From Thiotrichales bacterium 19S9-11 (lineage in GTDB: Bacteria > Pseudomonadota > Gammaproteobacteria > Francisellales > Francisellaceae), in the NCBI GenBank assembly GCA_021713395.1, contig JAKJJT010000005.1, positions 62,001 through 126,000 of the forward strand: DNA of 64,000 nucleotides, read 5' to 3'. The position numbers were made by a program, and so were the translations under genes. The notes below the pieces were generated by a model. That model was given only the letters and a program-made list of their open reading frames with translations, was not told the origin of the DNA and did not search any database. Below are positions 43,903-52,095 of the stretch, piece by piece (position 1 is the stretch's first letter; each line of letters begins with the position of its first letter).

Positions 43903-43915
43903 AAAGTACCTGTTT

Positions 43916-44344
43916 GTGATACGCATAAATAAGTTAATTGACTATGGTGTTGTTGTGTTATTGGGTATAGCAAAATCTCAATCAGATGCTCCAAGTGCAA
44001 GACTATTAAGTCAGGAGACTGGTATTACATTACCAATGACAAAAAAAGTTTTGAAATTGCTAAGTGCAAATTACTTAGTTGAGTCTGTGATTGGTAGTAA
44101 AGGTGGGTATCGATTACGAAGGTCATTAAAAAATATATCAATTAAGGATGTCATGAGCGCTTTAAGTAACGATTGCTTAGAGCAGAGCAAATGTGGTCAA
44201 TTAGGAACACTTCATCAGTGTGATCAATTTAATTGTAATAAGGCAGGGCATTGGTCTGAGGTTGAGAAATCAGTTAATCAAATATTAGCAACTTATAAAT
44301 TAGATCAGTTAAATCACTGTTATTATAAAGAAGGTTTTTTATGA
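43916..44344 (+). CDS. Rrf2-family Fe-S assembly regulator of the suf operon
   Basis: Rrf2/IscR-type winged-helix repressor. The start is set at GTG 43916, giving [15 protein letters not shown], the usual family opening, and lying downstream of the predicted transcript start. Wing residues [14 protein letters not shown] fit the family. Four Cys (87, 93, 102, 107) and His112 lie in the cluster-binding loop C-x5-C-x8-C-x4-C, so it probably senses Fe-S status and autoregulates. The stop overlaps sufB by 4 nt (ATGA). Confidence 0.85.
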   Translation: MIRINKLIDYGVVVLLGIAKSQSDAPSARLLSQETGITLPMTKKVLKLLSANYLVESVIGSKGGYRLRRSLKNISIKDVMSALSNDCLEQSKCGQLGTLHQCDQFNCNKAGHWSEVEKSVNQILATYKLDQLNHCYYKEGFL

Positions 44345-45777
44345 GTAAATATGAACATTTAGTTGATGGTGACTATGAGCATGGATTTGTTACAGATATT
44401 GAGCAGGAGTTGTTTAAACCAGGGTTGAACGAAGAAACTATCAGAGCTTTATCACTAAAGAAAAAAGAACCTGACTTTATGCTTCAGTGGAGATTAGAAG
44501 CATATAGGAAATGGCTGAAAATGTCAGAGCCAAATTGGGCTCATGTCAATTATACACCAGTTAACTATCAAGAAATTAGTTATTATGCAGCGCCAAAGTC
44601 TGATGCTGATCGTCCTAAGAGCTTAGATGAAGTTGATCCAGAGTTATTAGAGACATATGAAAAGTTAGGAATACCGCTTCATGAGCAAGAAATGTTAGCA
44701 GGTGTTGCTGTTGATGCTGTTTTTGATTCTGTTTCAGTGGTGACAACATTCAAAGAAAAACTAAAAGAAGCAGGGGTTATTTTTTGCCCCATTTCTGAAG
44801 CACTTCAGGAGTATCCTGAGTTGGTTAAAAAATATTTAGGCTCAGTAGTACCACAAAGTGATAATTTTTTTGCTGCACTAAACTCAGCAGTATTTAGTGA
44901 TGGATCATTTGTCTATGTGCCTAAAGGTGTACGTTGCCCATTAGAATTATCAACCTATTTTAGAATTAATGCACAGAATACGGGGCAATTTGAACGAACA
45001 TTAATTGTTGCAGATGAAGGTAGTTATGTTAGTTATTTGGAAGGGTGCACAGCTCCTATGCGAGATGAAAACCAACTACATGCGGCAGTTGTTGAATTGG
45101 TTGCAATGAAGGATGCTGAGATTAAGTACTCAACTGTTCAAAATTGGTATCCGGGTGATAAGGAAGGTAGAGGGGGTATTTACAATTTTGTGACTAAGCG
45201 GGGAGTCTGTAAAGGTAATAACGCCAAAATATCATGGACGCAAGTTGAAACCGGATCTGCTATTACATGGAAATACCCAAGTGTTATCTTAAAAGGTGAT
45301 TATAGCGTAGGAGAGTTTTACTCAGTTGCATTAACCCGTCATGCGCAGCAAGCGGATACTGGGACTAAGATGATTCATATGGGAAAACATACAAAAAGTA
45401 CAATTATATCTAAAGGCATATCAGCTGGAAATGCACAAAATGCATATCGAGGCTTGGTTAGAGTTTTACCCACTGCTGAATCTGCGCGTAACTACTCACA
45501 GTGTGACTCACTTTTAATTGGAAGCAGTTGTGGTGCTCATACCTATCCTTATATAGAGGCAAAACATCCAACAGCACAGATTGAGCATGAGGCAACAACA
45601 TCAAAAATTTCTGAAAATCAATTATATTATTGTCAGCAACGAGGTATCTCAGAGGAAGATGCAATTGCAATGATTGTTAATGGCTTCTGTAAAGAGGTGT
45701 TTAAAAAGTTACCTCTTGAGTTTGCTGTAGAAGCACAGAAGTTAATGGAAGTTAGTCTGGAAGGTGCAGTTGGATAG
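44341..45777 (+). CDS. sufB: Fe-S cluster assembly scaffold subunit SufB
   Basis: Scaffold of the SufBCD complex. Landmarks include [50 protein letters not shown] (conserved Cys), [48 protein letters not shown], and [19 protein letters not shown] (Cys acceptor region) with [10 protein letters not shown]. These are each partial landmarks. Length 478 aa (E. coli SufB 495). First structural gene of the operon. Confidence 0.96.
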   Translation: MSKYEHLVDGDYEHGFVTDIEQELFKPGLNEETIRALSLKKKEPDFMLQWRLEAYRKWLKMSEPNWAHVNYTPVNYQEISYYAAPKSDADRPKSLDEVDPELLETYEKLGIPLHEQEMLAGVAVDAVFDSVSVVTTFKEKLKEAGVIFCPISEALQEYPELVKKYLGSVVPQSDNFFAALNSAVFSDGSFVYVPKGVRCPLELSTYFRINAQNTGQFERTLIVADEGSYVSYLEGCTAPMRDENQLHAAVVELVAMKDAEIKYSTVQNWYPGDKEGRGGIYNFVTKRGVCKGNNAKISWTQVETGSAITWKYPSVILKGDYSVGEFYSVALTRHAQQADTGTKMIHMGKHTKSTIISKGISAGNAQNAYRGLVRVLPTAESARNYSQCDSLLIGSSCGAHTYPYIEAKHPTAQIEHEATTSKISENQLYYCQQRGISEEDAIAMIVNGFCKEVFKKLPLEFAVEAQKLMEVSLEGAVG

Positions 45778-45817
45778 AAAAATAGATATTAGATTAGTTA
45801 TGATGATGAGGTAAGTC

Positions 45818-46564
45818 ATGTTAGAAATTAAAAATTTACATGTAAGTGTGGACGATAAAGCAATTTTGAAGGGTTTAAACTTAAAACTAGAGCCAGGAAA
45901 AGTACATGCTATTATGGGGCCAAATGGAGCAGGTAAAAGTACGTTAGGTAATGTATTAGCAGGTCGAGACGATTATGAGGTAACAAGAGGAGAAGTTCTA
46001 TTTGAAGGAGAGAATATTCTAGACTTGTCAGTTCAAGATAGAGCAAAGTTGGGTATGTTTTTAGCGTTTCAATATCCAGTTGAAATCCCAGGTGTGAGTA
46101 ATACCCAATTTTTAAAAACGGCAGTTAATAGCTTAAGGAAAGAGCGTGGAGAAAATGAGCTTGATGCAGTGAGCTTTATGAAGTTATTAAAAGAAAAAAT
46201 GCAGACTCTAGAAGTACAGCAAAAATTTATGCAGCGAGGCGTCAATGAGGGTTTCTCTGGTGGAGAGAAAAAGCGTAATGAAATGTTACAGATGTTAATG
46301 TTAGAACCTAAACTTTGTATTTTAGATGAAACAGACTCTGGTTTAGATATTGATGCATTAAGAGTTGTTGCCAAGGGAGCTAATATTATGCGCTCACCAA
46401 ATCGAAGCTTTATAGTAATTACTCATTATCAAAGGCTGCTGGATTATATTGAGCCTGATTATGTTCATGTATTGGCAGATGGTAAAATTATCAAATCAGG
46501 AGATAAAACGCTGGCTCATGAGCTAGAAGAAAAAGGTTATGCTTGGCTTAAAGAGTTAGTTTAG
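45818..46564 (+). CDS. sufC: Fe-S assembly ATPase SufC
   Basis: ABC-type ATPase of the SufBCD complex. Walker A GPNGAGKST, Q-loop FLAFQYPVEIPGV (typical SufC), signature GFSGGEKKRNEML and Walker B CILDETDSGLDIDAL. Length 248 aa. It starts 40 nt after sufB. Confidence 0.96.
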   Translation: MLEIKNLHVSVDDKAILKGLNLKLEPGKVHAIMGPNGAGKSTLGNVLAGRDDYEVTRGEVLFEGENILDLSVQDRAKLGMFLAFQYPVEIPGVSNTQFLKTAVNSLRKERGENELDAVSFMKLLKEKMQTLEVQQKFMQRGVNEGFSGGEKKRNEMLQMLMLEPKLCILDETDSGLDIDALRVVAKGANIMRSPNRSFIVITHYQRLLDYIEPDYVHVLADGKIIKSGDKTLAHELEEKGYAWLKELV

Positions 46565-46582
46565 AGAGTGATAGAGGAAAAA

Positions 46583-47758
46583 ATGAATTTATTTAACCAA
46601 GAGAATTTACCTACTAGGCGCCATGAACGTTGGAAGTATACAGACTTATCTAAGTTGTTAGGTAGTATCCCTTTTCAATTAGGGGAGTTTGAAAACATAA
46701 AACCAACACAAGATATATCACAGATAAGTTTGTTGCAAAAAGATAACAGTTTAGTTTTTATTAATGGTATATTTAATCAAGAATTATCATCTTATGATGA
46801 GCTTGCTATTACGTTCTCTGAAGATAACCAAACGTTACCAATAAATATTGATTTTAATATTCATCCGATGGCGTCAGCTGTAGTAGAGACAAGTAATCCT
46901 ATTACAGTAAAGATTAACCAGTCATTAAATCAACCGTTATCGATAGTTCATTATTTAACAGGAGAAAGTGAAAGCTTTTGGGTTCAGTCTCAACTTAAAG
47001 TTTTAATTACTAGTAATAGTCATGCAGTCATTGAAGAGATTGTAATTACTGAACAGAATCATCAAAAAAGTTGCCTAAATTGGTTAACTGTATTTGAACT
47101 TGAGGAAAGTGCGACACTTGTATATGCAGTCGATGAATCGGTTAATCATTTTCCTATGTGGGAGATTCATGGTTTACATGTCAGTCAGGCTAAAAATAGT
47201 AGCTTTTATTTTAACCAGCTTGCAGTAACACCTAATCTGCACCGTAAAGATATCCATGTTCATTTAAGAGAACCTGAGTCTAGTTGTCATATTTATAGCG
47301 GTGCTTTTTTAAAAGAGCAGGCACATATTGATCATCATGTAATTATTGAACACAAAGCATCAAATACTCAAAGTAATGTTCAATATAAAGCAATAGCGAC
47401 TGGAAAATCTACTTTTGTTTGCAATCCTAAAGCTATTGTCGCTTCGGATGTGACAGGTATTTCAGCTAAACAAAATTCAGCTAATATACTAATTGAGAGT
47501 ACAGCTTCAGTTTATAGTAAGCCAGAGCTTGAGATTTACTCAGATGACGTATCATGTAGTCATGGTGCAACATTTGGAGAGCTTGATAAGCAGGCGCTTT
47601 ACTATATGCAAACGCGTGGAATTGCAGAGAAAAATGCTAAAAATTTATTAATGAATGCCTTTATTCAAACAGTTATAGATTGCTTTGATGTCATGCAAAA
47701 AGAGAAAGCAAGCCAGAGCATTGCTGGCCTTTTAGGTCAAAATTCTATTCTTGATTAG
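46583..47758 (+). CDS. sufD: Fe-S assembly protein SufD
   Basis: SufB paralogue that pairs with SufB and SufC. NLPTRRHERWKYTDLSKLL is the usual N-terminus; YSGAFLKEQAHIDHHVIIEH, KAIATGKSTFVCNPKAIV, LEIYSDDVSCSHGATFGELD and ALYYMQTRGI with AKNLLMNAFIQ follow. The start is ATG 46583, preceded by AGAGGA. Length 391 aa. The operon stops here: the next gene is on the other strand, so sufS and sufE/sufU are not in this window. Confidence 0.94.
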   Translation: MNLFNQENLPTRRHERWKYTDLSKLLGSIPFQLGEFENIKPTQDISQISLLQKDNSLVFINGIFNQELSSYDELAITFSEDNQTLPINIDFNIHPMASAVVETSNPITVKINQSLNQPLSIVHYLTGESESFWVQSQLKVLITSNSHAVIEEIVITEQNHQKSCLNWLTVFELEESATLVYAVDESVNHFPMWEIHGLHVSQAKNSSFYFNQLAVTPNLHRKDIHVHLREPESSCHIYSGAFLKEQAHIDHHVIIEHKASNTQSNVQYKAIATGKSTFVCNPKAIVASDVTGISAKQNSANILIESTASVYSKPELEIYSDDVSCSHGATFGELDKQALYYMQTRGIAEKNAKNLLMNAFIQTVIDCFDVMQKEKASQSIAGLLGQNSILD

Positions 47759-48502
47759 TTATTGGAAGTTGCTAGGGAACGTATAAGTAACTCCCAATGT
47801 AATTGCGTTAATAGCAAATGTATTACTGTCTGAGGTTGGTTTGCTGCTACCAAAGATATGATTGTATTCTAATTTAATATTTAGATTATTAATAAAATAC
47901 CCAGCTCCTAGACCAAATGCAGGTTGGAAAGCATTTGCTGTACCGTTGCCATTTGATACAGTAAGCGTTGAATTGTCAAAGCCAGAATTTGACTCATGAA
48001 CATAAGCTCCACCTAGCTTAGCAAAAAGGTTGAATCCAGTTGGAAACATTAAGCTACCCGTAAAAAATAATGGAATTGTGCTGATATTAATTTCAGCAGA
48101 CTTACCAGGAATGCTTAACTTATTTAAGTTATGGCCATAGTTATATCCACTTTCAACACCTAATGCAAACTTATCATTTAATGTATAATTAAATCCGACG
48201 GTAAATCCAGTGTATAAATTACCATTGTCTTTACTGATAGAGCTTGCAGATGTGCTATTAAATGCAGAGCTACTTGAGCTTAATGTAGCTCCACCAAGTT
48301 GAGCGCCAATATAGAACCCTGATACTTGAACTGTAGGTCTAGGTTGATAAATGTATTGATCTTTATCGAGGTTAGGGTTTGATAGCTCATAAGAGCTTAT
48401 TGTTACCTGGTTTCTAGATACAACAGCATCTTGTTGGTCTGCAAATGCTACTGGAGAGGAAAGTAGGGCTATTAAAGATACGGTTGTAGTTTGCTTTAAC
48501 AT
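47759..48502 (-). CDS. Outer membrane beta-barrel protein (OmpA-like porin fold), paralogue 1
   Basis: 247 aa, with signal peptide at residues 1-21 (SSPVAFA). The mature part has eight to ten amphipathic strands: GFYIGAQLGGATLSS, LYTGFTVGFNYTLNDKFALGVESGYNYGH, and a C-terminal NAITLGVTYTF aromatic-type end (last barrel strand near the terminal Phe). Typical of the small porin/opacity-type superfamily. A second member of similar size follows upstream at 48597; sequence similarity is moderate (FxVGxxLGY, YNYG/YYYGxN segments). Function unknown. Confidence 0.75.
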   Translation of the reverse strand: MLKQTTTVSLIALLSSPVAFADQQDAVVSRNQVTISSYELSNPNLDKDQYIYQPRPTVQVSGFYIGAQLGGATLSSSSSAFNSTSASSISKDNGNLYTGFTVGFNYTLNDKFALGVESGYNYGHNLNKLSIPGKSAEINISTIPLFFTGSLMFPTGFNLFAKLGGAYVHESNSGFDNSTLTVSNGNGTANAFQPAFGLGAGYFINNLNIKLEYNHIFGSSKPTSDSNTFAINAITLGVTYTFPSNFQ

Positions 48503-48596
48503 AAAGTTCTCCTTTTGTAATCAAGCGGTCAAATAAATTCTGTTTTCAAGTATACAAAAGCCCTTGCTGTTATTCCAGTTGTTAAGATTTATAAAA

Positions 48597-49319
48597 TTAG
48601 AATGGAAGCGAGTAGCTAACACCTAACATAATAGTATCAATTGGGAATGTTCGATTTTTATCACTAAGCGCACCATCACTGCCAAACGTGTGCATATATT
48701 CTGAGAATATTCCAAGATTATCCCATTTATAGCCAACGCCAGCACCTAGAACGCCATTATAGTTAATATGAGTTGCATCCTCTACTCGTTGATTAACATA
48801 AGCGATACCACCTTTGATGTATACATTAAAATGGGCAGGTAGGTCAAATGTAAGTTTCGCAAGCAATGGTATAATTGTTGTACGTTTAACCTTAATATTG
48901 CTGCTGCCTGTAGTGCTTTTATACTCTAGCAAGTTAGCTCCGTAATAATAACCTAGCTCAAGACCTGTTTGGACTAACTTATTCCAACGGTAGTCAGAGC
49001 CAACAAAGATCCCACCAATAATGCCGCCTTCATCTGTATTATACCCTGAAACATCATCAGTAGTTGCCATGCCATAACCTAACTGCCCACCAACAGTAAA
49101 TGAAAAATTTGGTGGGTTAACGTAGCGCTTTGGCTTTGCCATGCTATCATACCTAGGCGGTGATTTTTGCTTTGTCTGTTCTAGAGATGAGCTGCTTTTT
49201 GTTGACTGTGAATGCATTGAAGCTTCAGTTGGTACAGTGACTTCTTGATCAGCAAAAGCCATTGAGCTCGCTAAACTTGCAGCAATAATAGACGCTGTAT
49301 ATCTTTTTTTCTTTAACAT
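48597..49319 (-). CDS. Outer membrane beta-barrel protein, paralogue 2
   Basis: 240 aa, signal peptide at residues 1-23 (SSMAFA). A Ser/Lys/Gln-rich linker (about 30-60) precedes the barrel: FSFTVGGQLGYGMATT, VGSDYRWNKLVQTGLELGYYYGANLLEY, and DTIMLGVSYSLPF at the C-terminus (terminal Phe, as needed for BamA recognition). 94-nt gap from paralogue 1, probably the same transcript or a tandem duplication that has diverged. Function unknown. Confidence 0.75.
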   Translation of the reverse strand: MLKKKRYTASIIAASLASSMAFADQEVTVPTEASMHSQSTKSSSSLEQTKQKSPPRYDSMAKPKRYVNPPNFSFTVGGQLGYGMATTDDVSGYNTDEGGIIGGIFVGSDYRWNKLVQTGLELGYYYGANLLEYKSTTGSSNIKVKRTTIIPLLAKLTFDLPAHFNVYIKGGIAYVNQRVEDATHINYNGVLGAGVGYKWDNLGIFSEYMHTFGSDGALSDKNRTFPIDTIMLGVSYSLPF

Positions 49320-49413
49320 TACCTTGCTTCCTTTTGACAGTTTTTATTTGCTTTCCTTTAAAAATAGTCTACAAATAGATCAATTCCAAGTGGATTTGTA
49401 TTTTTGTGACAAC

Positions 49414-50160
49414 TTATAGGCGAAATTTTTCGCCTAAATAGACTCGTCTGACTTGTTCATTGTTTAAAATTTCATTTGGCGATCCTGATGAAATAATGCT
49501 ACCTGCATTTACGATGTAGGCCCTTTCACAAATATCTAGTGTTTCTCTGACATTATGATCTGTAATTAAAACGCCAATACCTTTTTCTTTTAAATAGTTA
49601 ATATTTTTCTTAATATCAATAACTGATATAGGATCTACTCCAGCAAATGGTTCATCGAGTAAAATAAATTGTGGTGAGGTTGCAAGCGCGCGCGCAATTT
49701 CAGTGCGTCGTCTCTCACCTCCCGATAAGCTCATTCCTAAGTTTGTACGGATATGATCGAGATTAAACTCATTAAGTAAGTTGTCAAGCTGCTGTTTACG
49801 GTCAGCATAGGTTAAAGACTTTCTGGTCTCTAGTATAGCCATGATGTTTTGTTCAACCGTTAACTTGCGAAATACAGAAGCTTCTTGAGGTAAATAACCT
49901 ATGCCCTGACGAGCACGCCAGTGTATTGGTGCTTGTGTAATATCTTTATTATCTAAAGTAACGGTGCCACGATTAGCCCTGATTAATCCAACAATCATAT
50001 AAAACGAAGTCGTTTTTCCAGCACCGTTTGGGCCAAGTAAACCAACAATTTCGCCACTAGACACTTCAATTGATACATCTCTAACAACCCAGCGTTTCTT
50101 GTAACGCTTTCCAAGTGACGTAGCTTTTAGAGTATGTTTATTTTCTGCTGGGCTATGCAT
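49414..50160 (-). CDS. lptB: LPS export ABC transporter ATPase LptB
   Basis: Cytoplasmic ATPase driving LPS extraction with LptFG. Walker [29 protein letters not shown] (LptB-specific Q-loop), signature [16 protein letters not shown], Walker [17 protein letters not shown], and the switch His in [11 protein letters not shown]. Length 248 aa. It lies 14 nt after lptA in the lptC-lptA-lptB order. Confidence 0.96.
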   Translation of the reverse strand: MHSPAENKHTLKATSLGKRYKKRWVVRDVSIEVSSGEIVGLLGPNGAGKTTSFYMIVGLIRANRGTVTLDNKDITQAPIHWRARQGIGYLPQEASVFRKLTVEQNIMAILETRKSLTYADRKQQLDNLLNEFNLDHIRTNLGMSLSGGERRRTEIARALATSPQFILLDEPFAGVDPISVIDIKKNINYLKEKGIGVLITDHNVRETLDICERAYIVNAGSIISSGSPNEILNNEQVRRVYLGEKFRL

Positions 50161-50174
50161 TTAAATTAGACCTT

Positions 50175-50900
50175 TTATTTTATGTTGGCTGTTTCTTCTT
50201 GTGAGATTGTCATTGACGCTCGCTGGTAACCTTGCTTCGGGACATTAACGACTTCTGTTTTTGTATTATAGGTGATTTTTTCACCAGAAAATGTATTGCT
50301 TTTTTGTTTAACATAAGCAAATTTTTCAAGAATTAATAAATTTTTGTTAGGTATAAACTCCATTAGTTTACTGTGAGCATAAGAGTTTGTTTGTTTGCCT
50401 TCTTTATCTGTAGAAGTAGAAAAGTACTTTGCAACAGGCAATGGTTTATCAGATTGCTTGGCTGTTAGTTGTACACTTTTAGTCTTTCCGTGCTCATCAA
50501 GGTAGACTGTTAGTTTTTCACCACTTAGGTAGCGACAGGCTCCCTGTTGTTTACAAATAGTTTTCGCAATTTCTAATTCTTTACTTTGTAGTTGATTATA
50601 GGTGAGAGACTTTGGGGAAACCCAAAGTGACACGATATTTTTATCATGTTCTAGAGGGTCGCAAGTCAAGCTTATTCCTTGGATTTGCGTAACAGTAACA
50701 TTGCCTTCATAAATTAAGGTATTTTTATTTTGATTATATTGTAATGAGTCACTACAGATAGTGATAGGCCCTTCTTTTGCTATATTGCTACCAAAAGGAT
50801 TTAGGCTAGTATCACTTGTCTGAGCATGCAGGCTATGTGATATGAGAAAGCATAAAGTGATTGAAGTAATGAGGCTATTTTTTATTTTCACTATCTTCAT
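50175..50900 (-). CDS. lptA: LPS transport protein LptA
   Basis: Periplasmic bridge protein of the OstA/LptA jelly-roll family. Signal peptide at residues 1-26 (SHSLHA). ITICSDSLQYNQNKNTLIYEGNVTVTQ is the typical beta-jellyroll start (LxYxxxxxxxxYxGNVxVxQ). Length 241 aa, longer than E. coli LptA (185), with an insert around residues 85-145. It overlaps lptC by 26 nt and leads directly into lptB. Confidence 0.88.
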   Translation of the reverse strand: MKIVKIKNSLITSITLCFLISHSLHAQTSDTSLNPFGSNIAKEGPITICSDSLQYNQNKNTLIYEGNVTVTQIQGISLTCDPLEHDKNIVSLWVSPKSLTYNQLQSKELEIAKTICKQQGACRYLSGEKLTVYLDEHGKTKSVQLTAKQSDKPLPVAKYFSTSTDKEGKQTNSYAHSKLMEFIPNKNLLILEKFAYVKQKSNTFSGEKITYNTKTEVVNVPKQGYQRASMTISQEETANIK

Positions 50901-51468
50901 AGTACGACCTTACATTAGATAATAACTGTATTTTTTCAGGGTTCATGTGTGCTTTCATGCCTGTGCCAGTAATAATATTTTTACTGCCGAGCTGTTCCAT
51001 TTTAACTGGTTGATCAGTTTCTGCAAAATCTTTATTTGGGTATACATATAGAATAGAAGTTGTGATTTTAAGTGGGGGCTTATCTTTACCATCGCCAGGG
51101 CGTTTAATGATCACATTGCCCCATAGTTTTAGTTTTTCATTGTGATCAGACAAATAGCCATGATCTGATGTAATATTCCACGGAAGCTCTCCTTCTTTTT
51201 GTGCTTCCATTGTCATATTTATATTGCTCATTTTTGCATCAGAATTTACCATTTTATCAACAAGCGTTGAGTATGCTTGGTAACGCAGCGTGCCAGTTTC
51301 ATTCATTTGATATAAAGTGACATTTGTTGCAGTGTTTTCAATAAAGTCTTTTGGTAAGGCTTCTTTTTTATGATATGTGTTTGAAGACTCTACTGTTAGC
51401 CAGCTTGTGATGCCAACTATTGCAGCTAAAGTAACTGTTGAAAAAATAGAGCGCTTACTGAAGAACAT
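50875..51468 (-). CDS. lptC: LPS export protein LptC
   Basis: Membrane-anchored LPS acceptor. One helix near the N-terminus (SIFSTVTLAAIVGITSWL) followed by a jelly-roll with GTLRYQAYSTLVDK and the later YVYPNKDFAETDQPVKMEQ. The start is placed at ATG 51468, preceded by GAGGC; upstream TTG/ATG codons lie inside kdsC. Length about 197 aa. It overlaps the end of kdsC by 14 nt, so kdsC-lptC-lptA-lptB form one operon. Confidence 0.88.
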   Translation of the reverse strand: MFFSKRSIFSTVTLAAIVGITSWLTVESSNTYHKKEALPKDFIENTATNVTLYQMNETGTLRYQAYSTLVDKMVNSDAKMSNINMTMEAQKEGELPWNITSDHGYLSDHNEKLKLWGNVIIKRPGDGKDKPPLKITTSILYVYPNKDFAETDQPVKMEQLGSKNIITGTGMKAHMNPEKIQLLSNVRSYYEDSENKK

Positions 51469-52018
51469 TAAGCTTTGCCTCGCCATGCTCAATATAGCTA
51501 TTTAGTATTTCTTGTTTTAACCCATGTGCAGTTAGTATTAAGTCACATAGCTCTCTAACAGCTCCAGTACCACCATTATGTTTAGTTATGTAATCAACAT
51601 TTTCTAAGACCCATGGGTGGGCATCTCTTGTTGCAACGCTCACATGGCAGCGCTTCATAACTGCCAAATCAGGTAGGTCGTCACCAATCATTAACATAGC
51701 TTCTGGTTGAATATTAAATTGCAATGAAATGATATCTAGCATATTAAGTTTATTTGATTTTCCTTGAAAAATAGCATCAGCGTTAAGCGAACTAAATCGT
51801 TTTTTGACAATATCGCTTTGCTTGCCGGTTAAAATAACTTGCTTAATGCCTATTTGGCTAAGTAGCTTCATGCCTAAGCCATCTTTAACATTAAAGCATT
51901 TTAGTTCACCATTTGGTTGGTTTTCAAGAATGATGTTTCCATTAGTCATTATGCCATCTACGTCATAGATAATTAGTTGTATCGACTTTAGTTTGTTTAG
52001 AATTTTATTGTCGGGCAT
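51455..52018 (-). CDS. kdsC: 3-deoxy-D-manno-octulosonate 8-phosphate phosphatase KdsC
   Basis: HAD phosphatase making free KDO for the LPS core. IIYDVDGIMTNG (first Asp pair), LTGKQSDIVKKRF, and MIGDDLPDLAVMKRCHVSVA are the motifs of the tetrameric C0-type KdsC. Length 187 aa (E. coli 188). First gene of the lpt operon. Confidence 0.95.
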   Translation of the reverse strand: MPDNKILNKLKSIQLIIYDVDGIMTNGNIILENQPNGELKCFNVKDGLGMKLLSQIGIKQVILTGKQSDIVKKRFSSLNADAIFQGKSNKLNMLDIISLQFNIQPEAMLMIGDDLPDLAVMKRCHVSVATRDAHPWVLENVDYITKHNGGTGAVRELCDLILTAHGLKQEILNSYIEHGEAKLNVLQ

Positions 52019-52095
52019 ATCAGTAACTATAAATTTATAATAATTACTGATATTGTAACATAAACTTACTTGAGGTGTTGATAGCTATTATGGTT

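Noticed and set aside
43880-43915. Upstream TTG start of the suf regulator
   Set aside because: It lies within the predicted -10 box, before the transcription start.
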